Assembly (NCBI RefSeq): GCF_021390535.1
Contig: NZ_JAJUXG010000008.1
Coordinates: forward strand, 372,001-436,000
DNA: 64,000 nt
Reading direction: 5' to 3'
From: Dyadobacter sp. CY312
GTDB lineage: Bacteria; Bacteroidota; Bacteroidia; Cytophagales; Spirosomataceae
Shown: positions 1 to 8,791 of the stretch, in pieces
Numbering within the stretch: position 1 is the stretch's first letter
How the letters are laid out: each line of letters starts with the position of its first letter
The notes under the pieces: model-generated
Database searches by the model: none
What the model saw: the letters and a program-made list of their open reading frames with translations, nothing else
What the model was told of the DNA's origin: nothing
Position numbers and translations under genes: made by a program

Positions 1-982
1 AGTCGGGAGCACATATGCCCACAACCAATTCTGCATCATCGAATACACCAAAACTTTTTCCGGATGTAAGATCAGTGTTTTCTCCTTTCAGTTCAACAAA
101 TTTCATATCGAAACGAATATCCGGTTTGTCTGAACCATACAATCGCATCGCATCTGCATAGGTCATACGAGGAACTTCCGGAAGTTCTATTCCTTTTACT
201 TTGCTGAATAAGTTTCTGATCAGGCCTTCGAATGTGTTCAGGATGTCTTCCTGAGTAACAAAAGACATTTCGCAGTCAATTTGTGTAAATTCAGGCTGAC
301 GATCCGCTCGAAGATCCTCATCACGGAAACACTTTACAATCTGATAGTAACGGTCAAAACCGGCTACCATAAGCAATTGTTTGAATGTTTGCGGAGATTG
401 TGGCAGAGCATAAAACTCACCCGGATTCATACGGCTCGGTACCACAAAGTCACGTGCACCTTCAGGAGTCGATTTTATCAGAACTGGCGTTTCAACTTCA
501 ATGAAATCAAGTTCGTCCAGATATGCTCTGGTATGACGTGCTACCTGATGACGCAACTGAAGGTTTTTTCTAACATTATTACGGCGAAGATCAAGATATC
601 TGTATTTTAACCTGATGTCGTCACCACCGTCGGTTTCATCTTCAATAAGGAAAGGAGGTAATTTGGCGGGATTCAAAATCGAAAGTTCCGATACACGTAT
701 TTCAATTGATCCTGTTGCAATTTTATCATTTTTGGAAAGCCTTTCGATCACCTGTCCTTTTGCAGAAATAACAAACTCGCGGCCGAGTGAACGGGCAGTT
801 TCCAATACACTTGCGGGAGTTTTCCCTTCTTCAAAAAGAAGTTGCGTCAGGCCATAGCGGTCGCGTAAATCCAACCAGATCATGCCGCCCTTGTCACGAA
901 TGCGCTGCACCCATCCGCACAAGACAACGTCCTGATTTACATGCTCTAAGCTTAACTCACCACAGGTATGTGTACGTAACAT
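1..982 (-). CDS. aspS: Aspartyl-tRNA synthetase, partial (C-terminus beyond the left edge)
   Basis: Class II aspartyl-tRNA synthetase, which charges tRNA-Asp in the cytosol. The ATG at 982-980 opens with [10 protein letters not shown] and leads into an OB-fold anticodon-binding domain ([19 protein letters not shown]). The class II motif 2 region [14 protein letters not shown] is also visible. The frame is open to the window edge (about 327 codons), so a large C-terminal part is missing; the family is usually close to 590 residues. The last visible stretch, [19 protein letters not shown], fits the bacterial-type insertion (GAD) domain. No frameshift is seen. A -7-like box TACTTTTG lies about 50 bp upstream. 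Several open frames on the plus strand here are shadows of this gene. Confidence 0.95.
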   Translation of the reverse strand, partial: MLRTHTCGELSLEHVNQDVVLCGWVQRIRDKGGMIWLDLRDRYGLTQLLFEEGKTPASVLETARSLGREFVISAKGQVIERLSKNDKIATGSIEIRVSELSILNPAKLPPFLIEDETDGGDDIRLKYRYLDLRRNNVRKNLQLRHQVARHTRAYLDELDFIEVETPVLIKSTPEGARDFVVPSRMNPGEFYALPQSPQTFKQLLMVAGFDRYYQIVKCFRDEDLRADRQPEFTQIDCEMSFVTQEDILNTFEGLIRNLFSKVKGIELPEVPRMTYADAMRLYGSDKPDIRFDMKFVELKGENTDLTSGKSFGVFDDAELVVGICAPD

Positions 983-1031
983 ATAATTATTTTAATACTG
1001 AGAAATGGATAGTGTCCTATAATAAATGGCG

Positions 1032-1039
1032 CAAAAGTA
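1032..1039 (-). promoter_or_regulatory. Putative -7 promoter box of aspS
   Basis: On the minus strand this reads TACTTTTG, an exact match to the Bacteroidota -7 consensus TAnnTTTG, about 50 bp before the aspS ATG. No well-spaced TTG -33 element is evident, so this is a partial promoter call. Confidence 0.4.
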
Positions 1040-1073
1040 CGTATTTTTAGCAAATCTAACATGATGAGTTTTT

Positions 1074-1988
1074 ATGAATCAAAATAAAACAGGTTATCTG
1101 CGTATCGATTATAAGTTTGTATTGTTCGCATCTTGTTTTATAATCTCCTGCGGATCGGATCCGGAACCTTCAAACGGACGATCCGAACAATTTGAATCTT
1201 CTCCACAGAAGTTTGATATACAACCGGGAACTATTGATGAAGCTTCGGGTTTAGCGGCAAGTGCGAGTATGAATGGCTACTTATGGACGCACCAGGATTC
1301 TGGCCGTCCGGCCTCGCTTTATTTGGTTTCTGGTGATGGCAAGACAATTAAAGAGTTTGGAGTGCCCGGTGCAGCAAACCACGATTGGGAGGATGTAACG
1401 CTGGGGGCCGGACCACAAGATGGGGTAAATTATGTTTTTATAGGAGACATTGGAAACAACAATTTACCAATGACCGAAACGAACATTGTATACAGAATTC
1501 CTGAAATAAGTAACGTTAATGGTAGTTTTGACGGTGCTAAGTTGGACAAAATCAGATTTCGTTATCCGGATGGACCGAGAGATGCGGAGACGCTGATATT
1601 GGATCCATTGACCCGTGATATTTTTATAGTATCAAAAGAGGCTCAAACGGGCATATACAGGCTGCCATATCCGCAGTCGACAACAGAAACGATTACTGCT
1701 GAAAAAGTGGGAGTGGTTCCTTCTGTAAGTATAGCTTCAAGCGGAGATATTTCTCTTGACGGAGACGAGATCGTAATCCGGACGTATGTTGCGGTGTATT
1801 ACTGGAAGAGGAAAAGCGGAGAAACTGTTGCGCAAACATTAACAAAAGCGGCTTCCAGGACGCTCATGGTTGCTCTGGAACCACAGGGAGAGGCTGTATG
1901 TTTTGATCGGGCTGCTGATGGTTTCTACACGTTAAGTGAAAAGGGTAACGGGGAAAGAGTGACTCTGAACTACTACAAAAGAAAATAG
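1074..1988 (+). CDS. Putative lipoprotein, predicted beta-propeller-like
   Basis: Unrecognised secreted protein of 304 residues. The N-terminus is a hydrophobic segment ending in a lipobox-like FIISCGSD, so it is probably a lipoprotein on the outer membrane or periplasmic side. The body has motifs such as LWTHQDSG, DWEDV and FIGDIGNN, followed by repeated beta-strand-like segments (RDAETLILDPLTRDIFIVSKE). These recall a Bacteroidota family of propeller-like proteins often annotated only as hypothetical. No catalytic residues can be named. It is divergent from aspS and convergent with the histidine kinase, whose stop lies 13 bp away; the two share no obvious operon. Confidence 0.8.
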   Translation: MNQNKTGYLRIDYKFVLFASCFIISCGSDPEPSNGRSEQFESSPQKFDIQPGTIDEASGLAASASMNGYLWTHQDSGRPASLYLVSGDGKTIKEFGVPGAANHDWEDVTLGAGPQDGVNYVFIGDIGNNNLPMTETNIVYRIPEISNVNGSFDGAKLDKIRFRYPDGPRDAETLILDPLTRDIFIVSKEAQTGIYRLPYPQSTTETITAEKVGVVPSVSIASSGDISLDGDEIVIRTYVAVYYWKRKSGETVAQTLTKAASRTLMVALEPQGEAVCFDRAADGFYTLSEKGNGERVTLNYYKRK

Positions 1989-2001
1989 CACAAGATTATT
2001 T

Positions 2002-4365
2002 TCAGGCTTTTAAGTGTTGTAAAACCACTTTCAAAAGACTTTCCGGGATAAAGGGTTTTACGACTATGTCGGTGATCCCGATTTCGTAGATTGAATCTTC
2101 AATATCAACTGCAACCCCTGCTGTCAGTGCGATGATTGGTATGGTTTCACCTCTGCTGCGCAACACTTTGCTTGCTTCGTAGCCATCCATTACAGGCATG
2201 TGCATATCCATCAGAATTAACTGGTGTGATTCGTTCAGCATATCAATGGCTTCCTGTCCGTTACGGGCGATATCAAAAGAGGCACCCCAGCGTTTCAGGA
2301 AATTTTGAAGCACCAGTATATTCATCTCGTTGTCTTCTACAATTAATATCCTGATACCTGAGAGTTTTTGAGGAGATTTGTTCTCTATTTTTGGCGTAAT
2401 TTCAGGTTCTACCAGAATCGGAAAAGTTTGTACAAAATAGAAGGTAGAGCCCTTGCCCGGCTCACTCGTAAGATTCAGATCAACTCCCTGAATCTCTAAC
2501 AATTTTTTGCTGATCGCCAGCCCGAGTCCCGTTCCGCCAAAACCACGGGAAGTAGAAGAGTCGGCCTGGGTAAATCTTTCAAAAATGACTTTCTGTTTGT
2601 CCAACGGTATTCCAATGCCGGTATCCTCGACAGAAATTTTAAGCGTAATTTCCTCTTGGGTTTTCTTTACTGTATGAACGGATAATTTAACGTGTCCCTT
2701 GTTGGTGAACTTGGTCGCATTATGAACCAGGTTTCCCATAATTTGGGCAGTTCGTGTTTTGTCGCCCAGAACGTGCGTGGGCAGATGCTCATCTATGTCC
2801 AGTATAAAGTTAATATCGCTGTTGTTTGCAGCAGCCTGATATCCCGAGATGGTGTTTCGTGCTATCAATGATATGTCCGTAGGTTCAAGGGTAAAACGTA
2901 TCTTGCCTGCCTCAATGGTACCAAAGTCGAGCACATCGTTTACAATGGTTAGCAAATTGTTTGCGGAAAATAGAAGCACTTCGAGCTGGCCTTTCTGATC
3001 GGGACGCGGATCATCACGAATCATCAGGTGCGTCATTCCGATCACCGAATTAAGTGGTGTTCTTATTTCATGGCTCATCGTACTGAGAAATTCACTTTTC
3101 GTTTTAAGACCAAGTTCTGCATCTTCCTTTGCTTTTTTTAAGGTGTATGCAAATCTGAACGTCAAAATGAGCGATTGGCAAAAAAAGAAAATGGCATATC
3201 CGACAAACAGAACGAAGTCGAATGGTGTGGCTATTCCATAATATTCCAGAATAACACAAATGATAATAATAAAAATTGCCACGGAACTCATCAGTGCATA
3301 TCCCGATCCCACACGGCGATTCCTGAAAGCGCGCCAATAAATTACAACAGCAAAGGCGATGTAGACGACAACAATAAAAATGAAAGGATCAATAAGCCTT
3401 GTAAAGAGAATGGGAGGAGCGAGAAGTGTAATTAAGGCGAAGGCCAGGCAGATGCCGGCCATCACAGAGAGTATTTTTTGAGGGGCATCTTCCGGGTACA
3501 AATGCCTTGTGTAAAGCGCAAACATAGCAACTGCCAGAAACAAGGACAAGTATTCAAAATGAACGGTATATTCCCAGCTCAAATGTGGAAAAATGGATTG
3601 AAGTGTGTATTGTCCGGATCCGATGATACGGTAGCTGTAAAAAATGCAGAATAACGAGAAGTAGAGAATGGACCTATCCTGATTACCGAAAAGGTACAAC
3701 CCCAGGAAGAAGAAACCTCCCATTAAAATACATCCGGTAAGGAAATAGTCGGTGGCATAATTCAGGTTGCTTGCTGCCTGAAGATTATTGAGGATACCAA
3801 TTTTTATTTCTTTTGAAGCGCCTCCTTTTTCGTGTTGGAAGTTTGCAATCTGAATCAGTATTTGCAACGTGTCACGTTCTGAGGCTAGCGGAATCACCTG
3901 ATTTGACCAGTATGGCAGTGTCAGCAGTTTTGTCTTACCAGGTTTCCCATTCCTGGCCAATAGTTTTCCATTTACGAACAAGTTGTAGGCACAATACATC
4001 TCGGGCACGCCCAGTCCCAATTGCTGGTCTTGCTCGGGAAGCAGGACCGTGAGCTTATAAGTTGCGAAACCCTGGGACGGAATTGCTTCATTTTTCCATT
4101 CCGTATCGCTCCAAAGACCTGGAAATTTACTGTATTCGTATTTCGGTTCAACCTGTTTGGGAGCCAGCGACATTTTCCAAAAAAACTTCCATTCACCTGT
4201 AAGACCAACATCCTGATTATTCAGGTTTACGTTTCGCAGATCAAGTGTTCCTGCTTTTGCAATATTTTGGGAAGGGATTTTTTCTTGTGAATAGCAATCT
4301 GTCAGAATTAAGGCCACACCTACTATATATAGCAGCAGGAACTTTAAACTTCGGCTCATTGACAA
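2002..4365 (-). CDS. Hybrid sensor histidine kinase/response regulator with 7TMR-DISM input
   Basis: Membrane sensor kinase of 787 residues. After a signal peptide there is a periplasmic 7TMR-DISMED2-like sugar-binding-fold domain (about 45-195). Seven hydrophobic helices follow (about 205-410), then HisKA with the phospho-acceptor H432 in STMSHEIRTPLN. The HATPase domain carries DTGIGIP and GGTGLGLAISK, and the C-terminal receiver domain has the phospho-acceptor D720 (LILMDMHMPVMDG) and the conserved Lys in VVKPF. This is the architecture of Bacteroidota kinases thought to sense carbohydrates or other periplasmic ligands. The gene stands alone: no partner regulator or phosphotransfer protein lies beside it, so the output would go through a diffusible Hpt protein or a distant regulator (inference). 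The ligand cannot be read from sequence. Confidence 0.93.
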   Translation of the reverse strand: MSMSRSLKFLLLYIVGVALILTDCYSQEKIPSQNIAKAGTLDLRNVNLNNQDVGLTGEWKFFWKMSLAPKQVEPKYEYSKFPGLWSDTEWKNEAIPSQGFATYKLTVLLPEQDQQLGLGVPEMYCAYNLFVNGKLLARNGKPGKTKLLTLPYWSNQVIPLASERDTLQILIQIANFQHEKGGASKEIKIGILNNLQAASNLNYATDYFLTGCILMGGFFFLGLYLFGNQDRSILYFSLFCIFYSYRIIGSGQYTLQSIFPHLSWEYTVHFEYLSLFLAVAMFALYTRHLYPEDAPQKILSVMAGICLAFALITLLAPPILFTRLIDPFIFIVVVYIAFAVVIYWRAFRNRRVGSGYALMSSVAIFIIIICVILEYYGIATPFDFVLFVGYAIFFFCQSLILTFRFAYTLKKAKEDAELGLKTKSEFLSTMSHEIRTPLNSVIGMTHLMIRDDPRPDQKGQLEVLLFSANNLLTIVNDVLDFGTIEAGKIRFTLEPTDISLIARNTISGYQAAANNSDINFILDIDEHLPTHVLGDKTRTAQIMGNLVHNATKFTNKGHVKLSVHTVKKTQEEITLKISVEDTGIGIPLDKQKVIFERFTQADSSTSRGFGGTGLGLAISKKLLEIQGVDLNLTSEPGKGSTFYFVQTFPILVEPEITPKIENKSPQKLSGIRILIVEDNEMNILVLQNFLKRWGASFDIARNGQEAIDMLNESHQLILMDMHMPVMDGYEASKVLRSRGETIPIIALTAGVAVDIEDSIYEIGITDIVVKPFIPESLLKVVLQHLKA

Positions 4366-4551
4366 ATTTTAGATTACGGGTTTACTGACTTACTATCGTG
4401 AATTCTTGATGTAATGTGTAGTAGTAGTTTAAATTAAAGCAAAGTTTTTCTAAAAAAATATATCGTAGTAGATTTTTATTTTAATGCATTCAATGATTTT
4501 GAGGCGAATTGTGTTTACTTGAACAATTGATTAAAGAACAATACCAGTTTT

Positions 4552-6663
4552 ATGTATTTAAAAATCGCAGGAATGACGGCAGTAATTGCAACGGCGGTGG
4601 CTGGAACCAGCTTGGCTCAGCAAGTAAAATATCCGGTTACAAACAAGATTGAGCATACCGACGAATATCATGGTGTAAAAGTTCAGGATCCTTACCACTG
4701 GCTTGAAGACGACCGTTCGGCTGAAACCGAAGCTTGGGTCAAACAGCAGAATGAAGTAACTTTTGGCTATCTGAATAAAATACCTTTCAAACAGAAGATT
4801 TTTGATGATCTGGAAAAGGCCTATAATTATCCCAAATATTCTGCTCCGAGCAAGAAGGGTGATTATTTTTACTTCTACAAAAATGACGGATTGCAAAACC
4901 AGGCCGTGCTATATCGTCAGAAAGGATTAAAAGGAACACCAGAAGTTGTGCTGGATCCTAATAAACTCTCCGCTGACGGTACTACGAGACTTACCGTCTT
5001 TGAGCTTTCGAAAACAGGTTCGCATGCAGTTTGTGGCTTTTCGAAGGGAGGATCTGACTGGCAGGAATACCAGGTAATGGACATGAAAACGCTCCGGATG
5101 CTAGCTGATAAAGTAGAATGGGTCAAGGTATCCGGAGCGGCATGGCAGGGAGATGGTTTTTATTACAGCAGCTACCCAAAACCGGAAGGTAGTGCTTTGG
5201 CTGCCAAAAATGAGAATCACCAGGTTTATTATCACAAAGTTGGAACCAGCCAGAAAGAGGATAAACTCGTTTTTCAGGATCCTGCCAATCCGCAGCGTTT
5301 TCATACGGTAAGTACGACAGAGGATGAGCAATATGCTGCCTTGTATGTGAGTGACAGAGGGAAAGGAAAAGACGGAAACGGACTTTGGGTTTTGAAAAGA
5401 GGAGAATCTAAGTTCGTTCCGGTGAAAGAAGAGATTACAGATTTTAGTTATAGTCTGATCGACAACCTGAACGACGGATTTTTAATCGAAACCAATGAGA
5501 ATGCTCCTAACAGCAAAGTGTTGTTTTATGGTCTGAAAACGAAGGAATGGAAGGATGTGTTGGCTGAGAAACCCGAACCTTTGCAAGGTGCAGGAACCGC
5601 GGGCGGGAAATTATTTGCTTCCTACTCCAAGGACGTGACCACAAGAGTTTATGTATATGACCTGAAAGGCAAACTCGAAAATGAAGTACAGTTGCCTGGC
5701 CTGGGATCGGCATCCGGTTTTGGTGGAGAGCGTGAAGATACTTTTGTTTTCTACACCTATACTTCATTCAATTATCCGCCAACCATTTTCAGATACGATA
5801 TTGCCACAAAGAAAAGCTCGGTCTTTCGTGAGCCTGAGGTTTCTTTCAAACCAAGCGATTATGAAACCAAGCAGGTGTTCTATTCCAGTAAAGATGGAAC
5901 AAAGGTTCCTGCATTCATCACTTATAAAAAAGGTTTGAAGCTGAATGGTGAAAATCCTACTATTCTTTATGGATATGGTGGCTTTAACATCAGTTTGACT
6001 CCTTCATTTAGTCCTACACGTATTCCATTCCTGGATCAGGGCGGTGTGTATGTACAGGCCAATCTGCGCGGAGGAAGTGAATATGGCGAGAAATGGCACG
6101 AACAGGGAATGAAACTCAAGAAGCAAAATGTGTTTGACGACTTCATCGCAGCTGCGGAGTTTTTAATTAAGGAAAAATATACGTCTCCGGCTCGTCTTGC
6201 TATCCAGGGCGGCTCAAATGGAGGGTTGCTTGTAGGAGCGGTAATGAATCAGCGTCCGGAGCTTTTCAAAGTTGCGTTCCCGGCAGTCGGCGTGATGGAT
6301 ATGCTCAGATTCCACAAATTCACAATTGGCTGGAACTGGATCGCAGATTACGGCAGCAGCGACAATGCAGATGAATTCAAAATGCTTTACGGGTATTCAC
6401 CTTTGCATAATATTCAAGAAGGAGCGAAGTATCCGGCTACGATGGTGACCACCGCTGATCATGACGACAGGGTGGTGCCCGCGCATTCATTCAAGTATGC
6501 AGCGGAACTACAGGCTAAGGCAGGAGCAACATCTGATAACCCATTACTGATCCGTATTGACACCAATTCAGGACACGGAGCGAGCAATACCAAAAAAGCA
6601 CTGGAAACGCAGTCAGACATTTATGCCTTTATGTTTGAAAACATGGGATTGATTTGGAAATGA
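4552..6663 (+). CDS. Prolyl oligopeptidase family serine peptidase (S9A)
   Basis: Serine peptidase cutting short peptides after proline, 703 residues, the usual size for the family. A signal peptide (cleavage near TSLAQQ) places it in the periplasm, as is common in Bacteroidota. The N-terminal seven-bladed propeller (about 80-430) starts after YPVTNKIEHTDEYHGVKVQDPYHWLED and gates the alpha/beta-hydrolase domain. The catalytic triad is visible: S555 in GGSNGGLLVG, the Asp of DHDDRVVP (636-643), and H675 in SGHGAS. All key residues are intact. It appears monocistronic, followed by a short AT-rich hairpin. The role is probably peptide turnover in nutrition; this is inferred from the family. Confidence 0.95.
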   Translation: MYLKIAGMTAVIATAVAGTSLAQQVKYPVTNKIEHTDEYHGVKVQDPYHWLEDDRSAETEAWVKQQNEVTFGYLNKIPFKQKIFDDLEKAYNYPKYSAPSKKGDYFYFYKNDGLQNQAVLYRQKGLKGTPEVVLDPNKLSADGTTRLTVFELSKTGSHAVCGFSKGGSDWQEYQVMDMKTLRMLADKVEWVKVSGAAWQGDGFYYSSYPKPEGSALAAKNENHQVYYHKVGTSQKEDKLVFQDPANPQRFHTVSTTEDEQYAALYVSDRGKGKDGNGLWVLKRGESKFVPVKEEITDFSYSLIDNLNDGFLIETNENAPNSKVLFYGLKTKEWKDVLAEKPEPLQGAGTAGGKLFASYSKDVTTRVYVYDLKGKLENEVQLPGLGSASGFGGEREDTFVFYTYTSFNYPPTIFRYDIATKKSSVFREPEVSFKPSDYETKQVFYSSKDGTKVPAFITYKKGLKLNGENPTILYGYGGFNISLTPSFSPTRIPFLDQGGVYVQANLRGGSEYGEKWHEQGMKLKKQNVFDDFIAAAEFLIKEKYTSPARLAIQGGSNGGLLVGAVMNQRPELFKVAFPAVGVMDMLRFHKFTIGWNWIADYGSSDNADEFKMLYGYSPLHNIQEGAKYPATMVTTADHDDRVVPAHSFKYAAELQAKAGATSDNPLLIRIDTNSGHGASNTKKALETQSDIYAFMFENMGLIWK

Positions 6664-6665
6664 TG

Positions 6666-6684
6666 TATCTTAAATATTAAGATA
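6666..6684 (+). terminator. AT-rich hairpin, possible weak terminator
   Basis: Eight-base stem TATCTTAA/TTAAGATA with a 3-nt loop directly after the prolyl oligopeptidase stop. It has no GC clamp and no clear T-tract, so terminator function is doubtful. Confidence 0.25.
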
Positions 6685-6882
6685 AGTAACAGAAATTAAA
6701 TTATTGTTGTATTTACTTAATTTTCTGTTTGAATTAGTACCTTGACAGAGGCATACCTTACTGTCGATTTTTTTCAACGTCTCAGAACAGCTTCTATATA
6801 ATCACGTGACAAGAATGATGCTATTTCATTCTGCGGGATTTTTATTGTACGGTAATTTTTAATTCACGCTTATCAAAAAACT

Positions 6883-8544
6883 ATGAAAAAATATTACTTA
6901 TTTTTTGCCCTTCTTTGTTCTGTAAGTGTAAGTTTTGGGCAAACTTTGGAAGATGATCGGTTGTCTTTGGTGGCGCTTTATAATGCAACTAATGGGGATG
7001 ATTGGACAAATAAGACTGGATGGAATCCTTCGGGAGCGCCTGGTGATAATCCTTGCGGTTGGTATGGGGTAACTTGTGAGGGTGGCCGGGTAACTGAATT
7101 GAACCTTCGCAAAAACGCGACATTCGGTTATTTACCTGTTGAAATTGGTAATCTTTCCGCCTTGGAAGTATTGAATCTCAACGCCAATGATCCTGGGGAT
7201 TTGCAAGGATGGGGTGGGATTTCCGGCGTTATTCCTGCGGAACTTGGTAATTTAACTAACCTTGAATATCTTGATCTTGGTGGGAACCGTTTTACTGGGT
7301 CAATTCCTTCAAGCTTGGGAAATTTACTAAATCTGACGTTTCTGGACATAAGTTACAAGGCGTTTGATTTCGGGTTTGATCCGGTAGGAGAGCTCGGAGG
7401 GGCAATACCAATTGAATTAGGCAACTTAATAAATTTGAAGTATCTCGACTTATCATATCAAAACCTAAGTGGCAATCTTCCCGGGGAATTAGGTAATTTG
7501 ACCGCTTTAGAATTCATGAAACTGGGCGGGAACATTTTTGAAGGAACGATTCCTGCCTCTTTCGGCAATTTCACGAATTTGGAAGTATTAGATCTTCATT
7601 ATTTTGGAGATTTTGTAAGAGGGTACGGATCTTACGGTGCTTTGCACGGACCTATTCCCGATTTATCCGGGCTGCCTACCACGGCCAAAGTTTATATAAG
7701 TAATCACTCCTTTACATTTGACGGAATGGATACAAATGTAAGTCGATTAGCATCTTATTCTCCACAGGCTTTGCTTCCCCTTTCAGTTAGTCCCGCTTTT
7801 CCTCTTCCCTACATTATTTCGGTAGATGCAGGTGGCTTGGAAACAGGTTATCCCACATATAGTAATAATAACACGTACAAATTTTTTGAGAATGGGACAT
7901 TGATAGCGACCCTGGTTGGTGATATATCCGGGCAAATTTTTGTTAACGGTGGAGCTACTTATAAAGTGGAGGTTACCAATAGTTTAGTCCCCGGACTTAC
8001 GTTGTATAGCGAAGAAGTTTTCATTGAACTTGGTTCGATGCCGGTTACACTTGTTTCATTCACTGCAAAAAATGAAAATTCAAATAATATCATAACCTGG
8101 CGCACTACATCAGAAGTTAACAATTCTGGTTTCGAAATAGAAAAAAGTGCAGACATGAAAAAATTTATACGCATCGGTTTTGTTGACGGTCATGGAAGTT
8201 CAGAGGAGTTACAGACTTATAGTATTACTGATACGGAGGTGTGGCCGATTACATATTATCGTCTGAAGCAAATTGATCATAACGGAAAGTTTGAATATTC
8301 ACGAATTATTTCAATTAAACGTAATCGTTCATTTTTACACCTTTACCCAAATCCTGCATCCAACGAGTTTTTTGTAAGTGATTTTCAAAAAAACGATAAT
8401 GCAGTAATTTACGATTTAAGGGGTAAGGTACTTTTAAACCAGAAACTTACTTCCGGTAAACCAATCAGTACAACCCAACTACCTAATGGCATTTATATCG
8501 TAACAGTAGGTAATGAAACAACCAGAATTGTTATAGAGAAATAA
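6883..8544 (+). CDS. Plant-type leucine-rich-repeat protein with type IX secretion sorting domain
   Basis: Secreted surface or extracellular protein of 553 residues. A signal peptide (ends near SFGQ) is followed by an LRRNT_2-like cap with W and C residues (NATNGDDWTNKTGW, NPCGWYGVTC). About seven LRRs of the plant-specific type follow, with the phrase LGNLTNLEYLDLGGN and FTGSIP (residues about 75-265). A spacer and an FN3-like module (VTLVSFTAKNE to SRIISI) come next. The end is a type A T9SS C-terminal domain (LYPNPASNEF, LRGKVL, GIYIVTV, VIEK), which directs export through the type IX system and cell-surface attachment. The ligand is unknown; such LRR proteins usually bind proteins or glycans. 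It is monocistronic with a strong terminator. Confidence 0.92.
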   Translation: MKKYYLFFALLCSVSVSFGQTLEDDRLSLVALYNATNGDDWTNKTGWNPSGAPGDNPCGWYGVTCEGGRVTELNLRKNATFGYLPVEIGNLSALEVLNLNANDPGDLQGWGGISGVIPAELGNLTNLEYLDLGGNRFTGSIPSSLGNLLNLTFLDISYKAFDFGFDPVGELGGAIPIELGNLINLKYLDLSYQNLSGNLPGELGNLTALEFMKLGGNIFEGTIPASFGNFTNLEVLDLHYFGDFVRGYGSYGALHGPIPDLSGLPTTAKVYISNHSFTFDGMDTNVSRLASYSPQALLPLSVSPAFPLPYIISVDAGGLETGYPTYSNNNTYKFFENGTLIATLVGDISGQIFVNGGATYKVEVTNSLVPGLTLYSEEVFIELGSMPVTLVSFTAKNENSNNIITWRTTSEVNNSGFEIEKSADMKKFIRIGFVDGHGSSEELQTYSITDTEVWPITYYRLKQIDHNGKFEYSRIISIKRNRSFLHLYPNPASNEFFVSDFQKNDNAVIYDLRGKVLLNQKLTSGKPISTTQLPNGIYIVTVGNETTRIVIEK

Positions 8545-8567
8545 GTTTGATAAGGAAGTAGTAAAGA

Positions 8568-8606
8568 AAGTGCCCGGGATATATATTTCCCTGGGCACTT
8601 TTTTTG
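8568..8606 (+). terminator. Rho-independent terminator after the LRR gene
   Basis: Inverted repeat AGTGCCCGGGA / TCCCTGGGCACT with a short loop (one G-A bulge or mismatch), followed directly by a run of seven T. It ends the LRR transcript. Confidence 0.85.
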
Positions 8607-8791
8607 TTTAGTTTAGATATATTTTATCTTATTATTTCTTATTTTATTAATACATGCAGGATACCACAGGACGGTGTCTATTGCTAAGTTTTCTAATCTT
8701 GTACCATGTTAGAAGAGTAGTAATTGTTTCATGAAATTCTTTCACCACTATGATTTCCTACTTAAACGCGGATTATTAAAAAACACAAAAT

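Noticed and set aside
8660..8678. Near-palindrome GATACC-N7-GGTGTC upstream of the rhamnose genes as an operator
   Set aside because: It has a mismatch and no second copy in the window; too weak to call.
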